Source: a virus. From it: a stretch of DNA of 42,459 nt. The notes below the pieces were generated by a model that worked only from the letters and a program-made list of their open reading frames with translations, made no database searches and was not told the DNA's origin. Location: positions 1-42,459 of the IMG/VR virus record IMGVR_UViG_3300045970_000560; one strand, given 5' to 3'. The translations under genes and the position numbers were made by a program. Each line of letters begins with the position of its first letter. The stretch's first letter is position 1. Shown piece by piece: positions 33,615-40,751 of this stretch.

Positions 33615-34298
33615 ATGCTACCACTCAAAGGCGATCGAACATATTGGATCACCCCCTGGAAGCCCGGCCCTGGGGGCTGCACCCAGGTATGGGGCAACCC
33701 AAACACGGGCTATCCTGGCAACCGCCATAACGGAATTGACCTGGGCTGCATGACCGGCACGCCGATCTATGCGGCATGGAGGGGTACGGTGGTCAAGGCC
33801 GACTTTGACCCTGGGTATGGCAGGCACGTGCGGATTTTGCATCCGGACGGCTGCCTGAGCATCTATGGCCACTTTAAAGAGATTTTTGTCACAGCGGGCC
33901 AGGCGGCGGAGGAAGGCCAGTACCTGGGCGATTCGGGCGGCGGGATGGATGATCCGCAGCGGGGGGCATCAGACGGGCCGCACCTGCACTTTGAGGTGAG
34001 ATCGAATCCGTATGTGGCCTTGTCAAACATCGACCCGATTGCATGGCTGGCGAAAGTGGAGGAAAGCGAAAAGGCGCAGGAGCCACTGACCGGGCAGGTG
34101 CGGGTGACGGCGACCCCCTGGGTGCGGGTGCGGGAACAGCCGGGCGTGGATCATCCGGAATTGTTTCGGCTGGTCACCGGGCAAATATTGACGGTTGCGC
34201 CCATCCCATCCGTTACGATTGCGGGGGAGGAGTGGGTCCCGTTGGTGTACTGGACGGCGCGGGGGACGAGGGACGATCCGTGGTTGGAGCAGGTGTAG
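33615..34298 (+). CDS. Endolysin: M23 peptidase with SH3b domain
   Basis: 227 aa, ATG at 33615 after AAGGAC. The M23 zinc site is complete: HNGIDLG (HxxxD) near residue 40 and GPHLHFE (HxH) near residue 120. The C-terminal 75 residues form a bacterial SH3 domain (VRVTATPWVRVREQPG). It cleaves cell-wall peptide bridges. No signal peptide is seen, so a holin or similar function is needed for release. Confidence 0.9.
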   Translation: MLPLKGDRTYWITPWKPGPGGCTQVWGNPNTGYPGNRHNGIDLGCMTGTPIYAAWRGTVVKADFDPGYGRHVRILHPDGCLSIYGHFKEIFVTAGQAAEEGQYLGDSGGGMDDPQRGASDGPHLHFEVRSNPYVALSNIDPIAWLAKVEESEKAQEPLTGQVRVTATPWVRVREQPGVDHPELFRLVTGQILTVAPIPSVTIAGEEWVPLVYWTARGTRDDPWLEQV

Positions 34299-34380
34299 GC
34301 TTATAGAGGGTATGTCCACCATCGCCATTAATAGGGGTGGTTGCCCGGGCTGATAAATAATCCTACCTGGTGTTATCGAT

Positions 34381-34423
34381 AAAAATAACGATGTGATCAT
34401 GGGAAAATCGCATCGTTATTTTT
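34381..34423. terminator. Bidirectional terminator after the endolysin
   Basis: AAAAATAACGATG pairs with CATCGTTATTTTT (12–13 bp, extended by a wobble), with A and T tracts on the two sides. It closes the plus-strand late operon. The minus-strand methyltransferase ends just to the right, so it may serve both. Confidence 0.85.
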
Positions 34424-34463
34424 GTTGGTGTGAGCTCGAGACTGCCCGGGCTGCATACGCCAT

Positions 34464-35174
34464 TTATGACGATGCCGGATCCCGCAGGCTGGCGATCGCG
34501 GCAAGGATGGCATGGCGCTCCAGGTCAGGCATCGTTTGCAGGCGTTTCTTCCACCGGTCCTGCTTGCGCTTGATTCGCTCGCGCTCTCGGAAGTCGTTTC
34601 CGAGGAACCGGTAATCGTGCAGCTCCAGGGGCGGGGGAAAATTCATCCAGACATACTCAGTTGCGGTCTTTCCACTTCGGGTTTGAGCCTGGAAGCTGGC
34701 CGAGCGCCAGGCCTTGAGTTTATCAGCGTATAGTTCGGACCAATAGCCGGAAATCATTACCTTGCAGCGCAGACGGCAGGCGGTATCCAGCAGCCAGGCG
34801 TGTTCGTTTTCGGTTGCAAATTCATGCTTATAAATTGGCCTTTGGCTGGACCGGGTGCTCATCAGATAAGGCGGGTCCAGGTAGAGCAGGGTTTCAGGGC
34901 TGGAGATATATTTTGCAGATGGACCAGGTGCCAGGTATTCCAGAGCGCTGATTGGGTGTAACTCCAGGTTAGGAATGCCGAAATTCGTTTTTCCGAAATC
35001 GTGCAATGCTCCAGCATCGATATCTATACCGATACTGGCCAGTGGCGCCGGGCGCTTGATGCGCATGATAGCGCCGCCTCCGAGAAAGGCTTCGATATAA
35101 ACATCGTGCGGCGGCATCAAATTGATGATCGCCTGATAAACACCTGAACCACTTTTTCCACCTGGATAAGTCAT
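34464..35174 (-). CDS. N6-adenine DNA methyltransferase (D12 class, Dam-like)
   Basis: 236 aa. SAM-binding motif YPGGK near the start, EAFLGGGAI (motif I) and the catalytic YLDPPYL (DPPY) are present. The C-terminus is basic. It methylates adenine, probably to protect phage DNA from host restriction. Together with the C5 enzyme at 7590 the phage carries two different modifications. It lies on the minus strand with the integrase. Confidence 0.85.
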   Translation of the reverse strand: MTYPGGKSGSGVYQAIINLMPPHDVYIEAFLGGGAIMRIKRPAPLASIGIDIDAGALHDFGKTNFGIPNLELHPISALEYLAPGPSAKYISSPETLLYLDPPYLMSTRSSQRPIYKHEFATENEHAWLLDTACRLRCKVMISGYWSELYADKLKAWRSASFQAQTRSGKTATEYVWMNFPPPLELHDYRFLGNDFRERERIKRKQDRWKKRLQTMPDLERHAILAAIASLRDPASS

Positions 35175-35202
35175 ACCTGCAGTATCGCTCTTTTTGATGG
35201 TG

Positions 35203-35285
35203 TTGTCAAGGGGCAGATTATGCTATACTATTGCTGCCCGCTGACAGGTCGCCCCCCTCGATCTGCTGGCGGGGCATTTTTTATA
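35203..35285 (+). ncRNA. Candidate small RNA with promoter and terminator
   Basis: TTGTCA (35203–35208) and TATACT (35224–35229) form a weak promoter with a short 15-bp spacer. TGCCC-GC pairs with GCGGGGCA (35235–35241 and 35269–35276), followed by TTTTTTAT. A transcript of roughly 50 nt would result. It lies between the minus-strand methyltransferase and integrase. No coding potential is seen. The spacer length argues for caution. Confidence 0.35.
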
Positions 35286-35353
35286 TTTCCGATAATAGTA
35301 TTTATCAAAACCATACAAAATTTATCTGTGTTTACCTCCCCCCTAATTGAGTA

Positions 35354-36262
35354 TCACATCCGATCTACCGGACTGGCTACCTGGTGTCCCCTACTTAAAT
35401 CTGTGTTATTGAGAGCAAGATATCTCTGAGTTACAGAAACGTTGGAATGACCGAGCAACTTACTCAGGGTCATTAGGTCCATGCCATTCCGCAAGCACTC
35501 CAAGGCAAACGCCCGACGAAAATCATGCAACCCGGGCCGGGTAATTTTTGCCTGATCCGCAAGGCGATAAACACGAGATTTTAGAGCGCCATAGGAAAAA
35601 CGATCATCGGCATCCGTGGCGAACAGCGGATCATCTACCTGGAGACCCTCCCGACTTTTGAGGTATTTGCGCAAAAGCTTAAGTACTTTTCTTCCTGCGT
35701 GGACGGTCCGGTGTTTGTCGCCTTTTCCGTGCCTCACTTCCACATCCCCGGTTATCAGGTCCGCGTCCCCCACATTGAGGGCGCACAACTCCGCTGCCCT
35801 TAGCCCTGTGTCAAACAAAAACAAAAGCAAGGTTTTATCCCTTTCCGCCAGCTCTCCAGTACATGTACTCAGTATGGCGCGCAGCTCCGCGGGTGCTATT
35901 CCGGGTCGTGCCTGGGTGTTTACTTTTGGCGGACGCACTTTCAAGATTGGGTTCTTCCAGGCATCGGGCTCAAATTCTTCTTCGTACCAGTTAAGAAAAC
36001 CCCTCACCGCCCGAAAGCTTGCATGTACCCCTCCCCCATTCCGGGTCTCTGCCAGGTGCAAAAGATATTCCCGGATGAGGTTCGGTGTTATGTTCTCAAC
36101 TGCGAATACGGCCCGGCCAACGATCCACCGCTCGAATCTGTGGATCTCATCTTGATAATAAATGATCGTACCAGGCGCCAGCCCCCTGCTGCGGCGTTCG
36201 ATCAGCCAGGCGGAAATGAGCCGAGAAAGTTGAGTCTGGGGATCTTGTTTTTCTGGGGTCAT
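35354..36262 (-). CDS. E1 tyrosine integrase
   Basis: 302 aa from ATG at 36262. The catalytic residues are visible: Arg in DTGLRAAELC, Lys in GKGDKHR, HDFRR (H-x-x-R), the second His in LLGHSNV and the nucleophile Tyr in TQRYLA. An N-terminal SAM-like domain covers residues 12–85. The gene is 70 bp from the att core, as expected for a tRNA integrase. It should recombine the E1 attP with a host tRNA-Gln. Confidence 0.9.
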   Translation of the reverse strand: MTPEKQDPQTQLSRLISAWLIERRSRGLAPGTIIYYQDEIHRFERWIVGRAVFAVENITPNLIREYLLHLAETRNGGGVHASFRAVRGFLNWYEEEFEPDAWKNPILKVRPPKVNTQARPGIAPAELRAILSTCTGELAERDKTLLLFLFDTGLRAAELCALNVGDADLITGDVEVRHGKGDKHRTVHAGRKVLKLLRKYLKSREGLQVDDPLFATDADDRFSYGALKSRVYRLADQAKITRPGLHDFRRAFALECLRNGMDLMTLSKLLGHSNVSVTQRYLALNNTDLSRGHQVASPVDRM

Positions 36263-36265
36263 AAT

Positions 36266-36313
36266 CAAAAGGCTCCTTTACCCCCATATGTGCTGGGTAA
36301 GGAGCCTTTTGAC
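36266..36313 (-). promoter_or_regulatory. Long hairpin covering the integrase ribosome site
   Basis: On the minus strand AAAAGGCTCCTT-ACCC pairs with GGGTAAAGGAGCCTTTT (12 bp, a one-base bulge, then 4 bp). The 3' arm contains AAAGGAG, the likely ribosome site of the integrase. The hairpin ends in CCTTTT, so it may also terminate transcripts entering from the tRNA. Either effect would limit integrase expression. Confidence 0.65.
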
Positions 36314-36330
36314 CTAAATAATTCCGCATT

Positions 36331-36347
36331 TGCTGGGGCACCTGGAT
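36331..36347. other. att core copy B (E1 | E2 left end)
   Basis: The second copy of the 17-bp core. E1 (integrase side) lies to the left and the E2 left end to the right, so it is the second hybrid junction. Confidence 0.85.
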
Positions 36348-36457
36348 ATGCACCTTATAAGGGAAAACAATACACTTTTCGCAAACCGATTTTATCATCT
36401 TGAAATGCAATTGGGGCACCGAGGCGGCTGTATATTTTGGAGACCTTACTATTACGT
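36331..36457. repeat. E2 left end, repeated at 42333–42459
   Basis: 127 bases are identical to the last 127 bases of the window. This includes the 17-bp core and a second near-copy of it (TTGGGGCACCGAGG near 36411) that could be an integrase arm site. The exact length of 127 equals a common assembler k-mer, so an assembly origin cannot be excluded. Confidence 0.9.
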
Positions 36458-36504
36458 ACAATAAGGTTAAAAATTGCGTTCAATGCTTTTTTTATTGTAT
36501 AAAA

Positions 36505-36520
36505 GTGGTATCATTACCAC
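36505..36520. promoter_or_regulatory. Inverted repeat GTGGTA-N4-TACCAC
   Basis: A 6-bp inverted repeat with a 4-bp centre lies in an AT-rich upstream region of the first E2 gene, close to a TATAAA-like sequence. It may be an operator for the E2 regulator. Confidence 0.4.
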
Positions 36521-36630
36521 ATAGAGAACGCCATGTGTTGACCCCAGCGGGTTGCTTCGCACCTCCCCAGGTTGGTGAGAACGACACCCTTAGTTGAGAG
36601 GTCATAGCCAAAAGCGACAAAAACAAGGAG

Positions 36631-36686
36631 CGACTATTTCCGTTCATGCGCGTGCATGCACCTGGGACGGAAAGGGTCGTTTTTTT
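36631..36686 (+). terminator. Leader terminator/attenuator before the first E2 gene
   Basis: CGAC-TA-TTTCCGT pairs with ACGGAAA-GG-GTCG around a CATGCGCGTGCATG inner hairpin and is followed by seven T. It lies 20 bp before the first plus-strand E2 gene, so E2 late genes may be controlled by attenuation or antitermination. The remaining 36458–36630 shows no gene. Confidence 0.7.
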
Positions 36687-36705
36687 GTTTCCCGCTGGAG
36701 GCGCG

Positions 36706-36903
36706 ATGAATAAGCCAAAAGAAGAATTTCTCAAACTCCGCTTAGACCCCCGTTCAGCATATATCCTGAATAAGCTGGCAAGTGCGACATTTCGCTCAAA
36801 GGCGATGACTGTCCGGTTTTTGATTCGGGCTGCTGGCGCGGCGTTGGTCGATACCGGGAAAATACAGGACCCGGAACCAATCGCAGAGGAAAAAATAAAC
36901 TGA
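36706..36903 (+). CDS. E2 ribbon-helix-helix-like small protein
   Basis: 65 aa from ATG at 36706 after GGAGGCGCG; a longer frame would run through the terminator. The segment EEFLKLRLDPRSAYILNKLA followed by a helix with MTVRFLIRAAG fits a ribbon-helix-helix DNA-binding fold. It is probably a regulator of the E2 operon. Confidence 0.6.
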   Translation: MNKPKEEFLKLRLDPRSAYILNKLASATFRSKAMTVRFLIRAAGAALVDTGKIQDPEPIAEEKIN

Positions 36904-36997
36904 TTGCCCGAAACCAAAACCACCCTTCACGGGGGTGGATGGTGGATGGAGCAAAAGAAAGGTGGATTTCAAATGATCACAACAAGGAGAAACGAGA

Positions 36998-37639
36998 ATG
37001 AGCGACTATGTTTCAGATTACGAAGCGAATAACGCCCTGGCCGACATTGAAACCAACACGCCCGAATTTAGGGCCTCCTATGAACAAACCCTGCGGGCAG
37101 CGGTCCAGGATGTACGTCAGGCCCATTGGGAAGCGAATCAGAAGGTTGTAAGGGGACGTTACGCGGCTGATATGGCAGCGGCCAAGAGCATGAACGAACG
37201 CTTTATGATCCGGCGCAAGTACGAAGAAAAAGAGGGTTTGGCTGATTCAATGCCAGCAGGCTACGGCGGCAATTTGGACTTAAGCGCAGAAGTACAGCGG
37301 GTGAAAAATTCCGCTATTGTAGCGGCTGCACAGCTCACCCGTCAGGCCCAGGTTGCCCGTCTGAAAGCGGAAGATGAAAGCCCGCTTGCTTTTGCATATC
37401 AGAAAGCAATGAAAGAAAACAGAGGTGGTCCAGAAACGGCGCGGAAGATCCGGCAGCAGTTTTTCTCAATGGGGTACAGCCCCGATGGCGTAACAGCCCC
37501 GGAACCTGTGGCCCTGCCTTCCGGCGCTGCGCTTGAAAAGCTGCGGGCTGAGTATGAGTCTGAGTATTCAAAGGCCCAGACCGGCCCCTTGAAGCGGCAC
37601 ATCCGGCAAGTTTTCAGGGACAAAGGCTTAAATATCTAA
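36998..37639 (+). CDS. E2 hypothetical helical protein (213 aa)
   Basis: ATG at 36998 after AAGGAGAAACGAG. The protein is highly helical and charged, without cysteine, and has repeated acidic/basic segments (YEQTLRAAVQDVRQAHWEAN). The ending SKAQTGPLKRHIRQVFRDKG is basic. Scaffold-like or size-determining proteins of satellites look like this, but sequence alone gives no family. It lies before the TerS-like gene. Confidence 0.65.
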   Translation: MSDYVSDYEANNALADIETNTPEFRASYEQTLRAAVQDVRQAHWEANQKVVRGRYAADMAAAKSMNERFMIRRKYEEKEGLADSMPAGYGGNLDLSAEVQRVKNSAIVAAAQLTRQAQVARLKAEDESPLAFAYQKAMKENRGGPETARKIRQQFFSMGYSPDGVTAPEPVALPSGAALEKLRAEYESEYSKAQTGPLKRHIRQVFRDKGLNI

Positions 37640-37654
37640 GCGAGGTCTTACACT

Positions 37655-38035
37655 ATGCCCGAAAATCTGACACCCCGCCAACTAAAAACCGTTGAACTGC
37701 TTGTATCCTGTGGAGATGTAACCGAGGCCGCAAAACAAGCAAGGGTAAGCCGGGACACTGTCTACCGTTGGATGCACCAGCCCGCCTTCCGGGCCGCCCT
37801 GAACCGGGCTATTGAAACGGCAGTAAGTGACCTGAGTTTGGGTTTGGTGTCATTGGGCAGTAAAGCCCGGTCGGTTTTGGCTGAGATGCTGGACGATACC
37901 ACGGTGATGCCAGCCGCCAGAATTAGGGCAGCGGATATTGTCTTTTCTCGATTGATCCAATTGAGAGAATTGACCACGGTTGAAGCCAGGCTAACCGCAT
38001 TGGAGGCGGCCCAAGATGTCAACAAACATAAATAA
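37655..38035 (+). CDS. E2 TerS-like helix-turn-helix protein (phBC6A51-type)
   Basis: 126 aa. The N-terminus (LTPRQLKTVELLVSCGDVTE, then AAKQARVSRDTVYRWMHQPA) is the HTH of phBC6A51/small-terminase proteins, followed by a helical oligomerisation-like region. It is unlike the E1 TerS outside the HTH. Satellites use their own TerS to redirect helper packaging, so this is the clearest satellite marker. A plain regulator or a degenerate phage gene are alternatives. Confidence 0.65.
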   Translation: MPENLTPRQLKTVELLVSCGDVTEAAKQARVSRDTVYRWMHQPAFRAALNRAIETAVSDLSLGLVSLGSKARSVLAEMLDDTTVMPAARIRAADIVFSRLIQLRELTTVEARLTALEAAQDVNKHK

Positions 38036-38225
38036 CCGGCTGACCAAGCTGGAACAGACAGAACAAGTAGAGGTGAACCGCCCTGGCGTGTGGTCGTCCT
38101 TCTGGCGTAATCTTTCCATCGCCTACGGCAACGGCGCACCAACCGAACCGAACCCCACCAACCTGGCAGAGCGTATCAAGGCGGCATTTGTGCAGGTATT
38201 TGGCTCGAAAGGCGGCAAAGAATGA
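38016..38225 (+). CDS. E2 small protein (69 aa), N-terminus shared with next gene
   Basis: ATG at 38016 overlaps the previous stop by 20 bp. The opening MSTNINNRLTKLEQTE is a short coiled-coil-like segment also seen in the next protein (MNTNGRLQKLEAAI). The rest has no recognised domain. The pair may be small structural or accessory proteins. Confidence 0.55.
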   Translation: MSTNINNRLTKLEQTEQVEVNRPGVWSSFWRNLSIAYGNGAPTEPNPTNLAERIKAAFVQVFGSKGGKE

Positions 38226-38500
38226 ATACAAACGGCAGACTTCAAAAACTGGAAGCGGCAATTACCCCGGCCGGTGGCAAGTGTCATATAGTACGCGTTG
38301 ATAATGGCGTTTTCACCATCGCCGGGAAATACCTGAACGAAGATCAATACGTGGTGTGGGAAAATTCCCTGCCGGCAGTCGATAGCGTTATTGTTCTCTG
38401 GCGTGACCCCCGCCCACCCGAAAGACGGTCCCGTGTGGCCGTTATCAGCATGCCCGACAACAGCAGAGATTCCGAAATACCGAGGGCTCAGTACATGTAA
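38222..38500 (+). CDS. E2 small protein (92 aa)
   Basis: ATG at 38222 overlaps the previous stop as ATGA. After the shared NGRLQKLE opening comes a beta-rich middle (KCHIVRVDNGVFTIAG) and an end with arginine-rich RDPRPPERRSRVAV. Function unknown. It is followed by a 91-bp gap without a visible gene. Confidence 0.55.
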   Translation: MNTNGRLQKLEAAITPAGGKCHIVRVDNGVFTIAGKYLNEDQYVVWENSLPAVDSVIVLWRDPRPPERRSRVAVISMPDNSRDSEIPRAQYM

Positions 38501-38591
38501 ATGCTACAAGCCAAGCCCTACTTCTAAGGTCAACTCATTCAGTAGATCGGAGAAGATAAGGTAATCAGAATAGACTAAATGAGGTCCAATA

Positions 38592-39368
38592 ATGTACACC
38601 TATGTAAAAGGAAAGATGACATGGATAGACGACCCGCCCGCTGCGCCTGCGCCGACTGCCTTTGATTCATCGCAGTACAATCGGCAAACCAAGCCGCCGC
38701 CGCCCGCCCCAGTTGCCTTTGATCCATCACAGTACAACCGCCAGGCCAGGGCTCGTGGGCTTTCTCCCCTGATGCAGCCTCAACCCCTGCAGCAACCGAG
38801 CCGGGTAGCCGATTACGCCAAACCGCCAGTTTTTTCGTTTGTGGCTCCGACACCGAGACACTACGTTGATCCCTGGGGTTTCCAATCCGCGATAAAACCA
38901 CGCCCGACTGAATTGGTGTATCCAAACGCATTCCCGACTACGCCCGGAATGGGGAAATATTTCGACCCCTGGTCCACCTACAACCAACCCCAAGCGATCC
39001 CTATTCCCTTTCCTGCCAATGGCGGTACAGTTCCAACGTTCATGCAGTTCCCTCAGCCTCAGTTACAGCCGGGACAAACAGCGGCAAAACGTCCGGCCCC
39101 TGCCGGATGGGGATCATCTGCCCCCAATGGTCGCCCGTCTGCACCATTCAAAACAGCTTGGGGGACAGCCTGGGGGTTTGATCCCTCCAACTACCCCGGC
39201 AAAAATGCCGTTGGATACCTGCCCCCACTCGGGCCAACTGCTCCAACTTATGGCGGCGGCTATTCGTCAGGCTATAGCGCTTATGATGGCTATGGCGGTT
39301 ATGGTGGTGGCGGTTATTCTGCGCCTCTCCCCTCATGGTATGCGGACCTTTTGATGTGGAATATTTAG
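38592..39368 (+). CDS. E2 Pro/Gly/Tyr-rich repetitive protein (258 aa)
   Basis: ATG at 38592 after GAGGTCC. The protein is mostly low-complexity Pro/Gln/Tyr, with AFDSSQYNRQ and AFDPSQYNRQ repeated near the start, YVDPWG and YFDPWS in the middle, and a Gly/Tyr-rich C-terminus (GGYSSGYSAYDGYGGYGG). Such composition is typical of disordered structural or adhesive proteins. It may be a virion component, but no family is seen. Confidence 0.6.
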   Translation: MYTYVKGKMTWIDDPPAAPAPTAFDSSQYNRQTKPPPPAPVAFDPSQYNRQARARGLSPLMQPQPLQQPSRVADYAKPPVFSFVAPTPRHYVDPWGFQSAIKPRPTELVYPNAFPTTPGMGKYFDPWSTYNQPQAIPIPFPANGGTVPTFMQFPQPQLQPGQTAAKRPAPAGWGSSAPNGRPSAPFKTAWGTAWGFDPSNYPGKNAVGYLPPLGPTAPTYGGGYSSGYSAYDGYGGYGGGGYSAPLPSWYADLLMWNI

Positions 39369-39431
39369 GGGCATCTTTTGGAGCATCTAGCTTGCTACTG
39401 GTCGGCGCTTGATTGGTGATCGGCCCCGGCC

Positions 39432-39536
39432 ATGTACGACAAACACCTGAACGGCTACAGGGACTTTACCAACCCCTCACCCCCCACCAGTAGCAGAAAG
39501 GCGGCTATTGGTGGGGTGGCCCTCAAAGGTGTGTAG
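39432..39536 (+). CDS. Possible 34-aa peptide (low support)
   Basis: An ATG at 39432 opens a 34-aa frame (MYDKHLNGYRDFTNPSP start) that runs through the terminator-like hairpin. It lacks a ribosome site. It is listed because the 39369–39904 interval otherwise has no gene; it may well be spurious. Confidence 0.2.
   Translation: MYDKHLNGYRDFTNPSPPTSSRKAAIGGVALKGV
39482..39516 (+). terminator. Stem-loop after the 258-aa gene
   Basis: CCCCACCAGTAGC pairs with GCTATTGGTGGGG (13 bp, one G-T wobble) around a 9-base loop. No long T run follows, so it may be a weak or factor-assisted terminator. Confidence 0.5.
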
Positions 39537-39594
39537 TAAAAATGCCAGGGGGGGGGAAAACTTTCAGATTAGAAACCTTAACAAATCGCATGCT

Positions 39595-39717
39595 GATAAC
39601 TTGCAAAAAAGGCGATAAAGCGATTATCCAAAACACGAAAAAACACCCATTTTTTAGGTGATAACTTGATAACAGTGTTTTGATAAGTGCAGTTATCTTA
39701 ACCATCTTTGTGTTATC
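39595..39717. other. GATAA repeat cluster: candidate E2 origin or packaging site
   Basis: GATAA or TTATC occurs eight times in 123 bp (39595, 39614, 39624, 39660, 39668, 39682, 39693, 39713). TGATAACTTG is directly repeated (39594, 39659) and GGCGATAA at 39612 has its complement TTATCGCC at 39713. The region lies between convergent genes, so it is unlikely to be a promoter. An ATGCCAGGGGGGG sequence flanks it at 39542 and 39910. The rest of 39718–39904 is AT-rich with no visible gene. Confidence 0.55.
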
Positions 39718-39904
39718 GCCTGTTTTTGCATGTTTCAAGGTATGGTTACGGATCATAAATGACCCATAAGTAGCCTTGAAAAATTCAGGTTGTATAACCT
39801 TTTGGGTATTTTGGGGGCAAATTGGGGTGAAAACTGCTATAGAAAAGCAGAATGTATTTTCAACACAAACCATTCTGCAATCTTAACAAAAGTCGATTAT
39901 TTCT

Positions 39905-40267
39905 TTAGGATGCCAGGGGGGGATTATCAGATTCACCCTCCCATTCCTTGTGCGATTTTAGATATTCATCCGTTGCAATTTCATCCGCTTTTGATGCTCT
40001 TTCCCATGGATCATCTTTATCCCACCGAATCAAATCACCTGGTTGACAATCAAAGTAACGGCACAGGGTCTCAATTGTGGCTACGTCAATTCGGTCAAAG
40101 TTCTGAGACACAAGGCGCACGAGTGTACTCGTACTTACCCCGGTCTCTTTGGCGATTGTGCGATAAGTAAGCCGGCGACCTGCTTTCAATTCTTTCTCTG
40201 CAATCAGGACTTTTAGCCTTGAATAGATCATCTTTTCACCGTTCTTGATTTCAGTTTGTGCAAGCAT
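39905..40267 (-). CDS. E2 Cro/CI-type HTH regulator
   Basis: 120 aa from ATG at 40267, nine bases after GGAGAAA. The XRE helix-turn-helix is clear (RRLTYRTIAKETGVSTSTLV, then RIDVATIETLCRYFDCQPGD), of the small YozG-like type. An acidic C-terminal tail follows. It faces the E2 integrase promoter and probably represses it. Confidence 0.75.
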   Translation of the reverse strand: MLAQTEIKNGEKMIYSRLKVLIAEKELKAGRRLTYRTIAKETGVSTSTLVRLVSQNFDRIDVATIETLCRYFDCQPGDLIRWDKDDPWERASKADEIATDEYLKSHKEWEGESDNPPLAS

Positions 40268-40283
40268 GGGTTATTTTCTCCTA

Positions 40284-40369
40284 TTGTACCCGATAGTAAA
40301 AACACAGTTGTTTGTACCGATTATACAGTAATCGCTACCGTTGACAAGATGGCAAACAATGGTTACAAT
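40284..40369 (+). promoter_or_regulatory. E2 integrase promoter and operators
   Basis: TTGACA (40341–40346) and TACAAT (40364–40369) are 17 bp apart, a strong promoter for the plus-strand genes. Upstream lie TTGTACC repeats near 40284 and 40312 and the palindrome CGATTA-TACAG-TAATCG (40318–40334), likely sites for the divergent regulator. Confidence 0.75.
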
Positions 40370-40460
40370 GTGCTTGCTAGCAAATACAAAATACAAATCA
40401 GTAAAGCGGCAATCAAAAAAACGTTACCAGATGCCACAGGAACACACAGGAGCGATGCAA

Positions 40461-40751
40461 ATGAACACACGCATATCAAAAGACGTTTCAAAAGAAAAAA
40501 GCGTCAAGATTGGAACCGGCGTTTTTCAAATACCGGCGCACATGGATATTTCCGGAATGGTTGAATGCTGGCGGGATGATTCAACCGAACTGGAAAGCCT
40601 TGCTAAAACCATCGTTGAAACAAATCCAAAGTTTGCTGGAATGATTGTTCACTTTTGGCTTTTGAAGCGTGATTATCTACTTACTGAGAACCATAAGAAA
40701 AGGGGGGAAATGGATCAAGCAAATGATCAAACAAAAGGCGGGCCGGCATGA
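40461..40751 (+). CDS. E2 hypothetical protein upstream of integrase (96 aa)
   Basis: ATG at 40461, eight bases after AGGAG; an ATG at 40455 is too close. The first half is basic and the second acidic/helical (DDSTELESLAKTIVETNP, then HFWLLKRDYLL). It overlaps the integrase start by 4 bp. A recombination or regulatory partner is plausible from position only. Confidence 0.55.
   Translation: MNTRISKDVSKEKSVKIGTGVFQIPAHMDISGMVECWRDDSTELESLAKTIVETNPKFAGMIVHFWLLKRDYLLTENHKKRGEMDQANDQTKGGPA

Larger units (their letters stand above)
105..36330. mobile_element. E1: temperate siphovirus genome (prophage or circular form)
   Basis: The segment between two copies of the 17-bp att core is 36,226 bp. It contains a complete temperate phage gene set: repressor, early promoter, recombination and replication genes, terminase, portal, HK97-type capsid, tail chaperone with frameshift, tape measure, endolysin and a tyrosine integrase. 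The integrase lies next to one core and a tRNA-Gln-like copy touches the other, which is the usual layout of a phage that integrates at a tRNA 3' end. That E1 is one replicon is inferred from the gene order. No unmistakable host chromosome gene is seen in the window. Confidence 0.85.

Noticed and set aside
37541-37575. Two CTGAGTAT sequences in E2 as motif copies
   Set aside because: They match only one half well and occur in a Glu-Tyr-rich coding stretch; not counted as evidence for the motif in E2.
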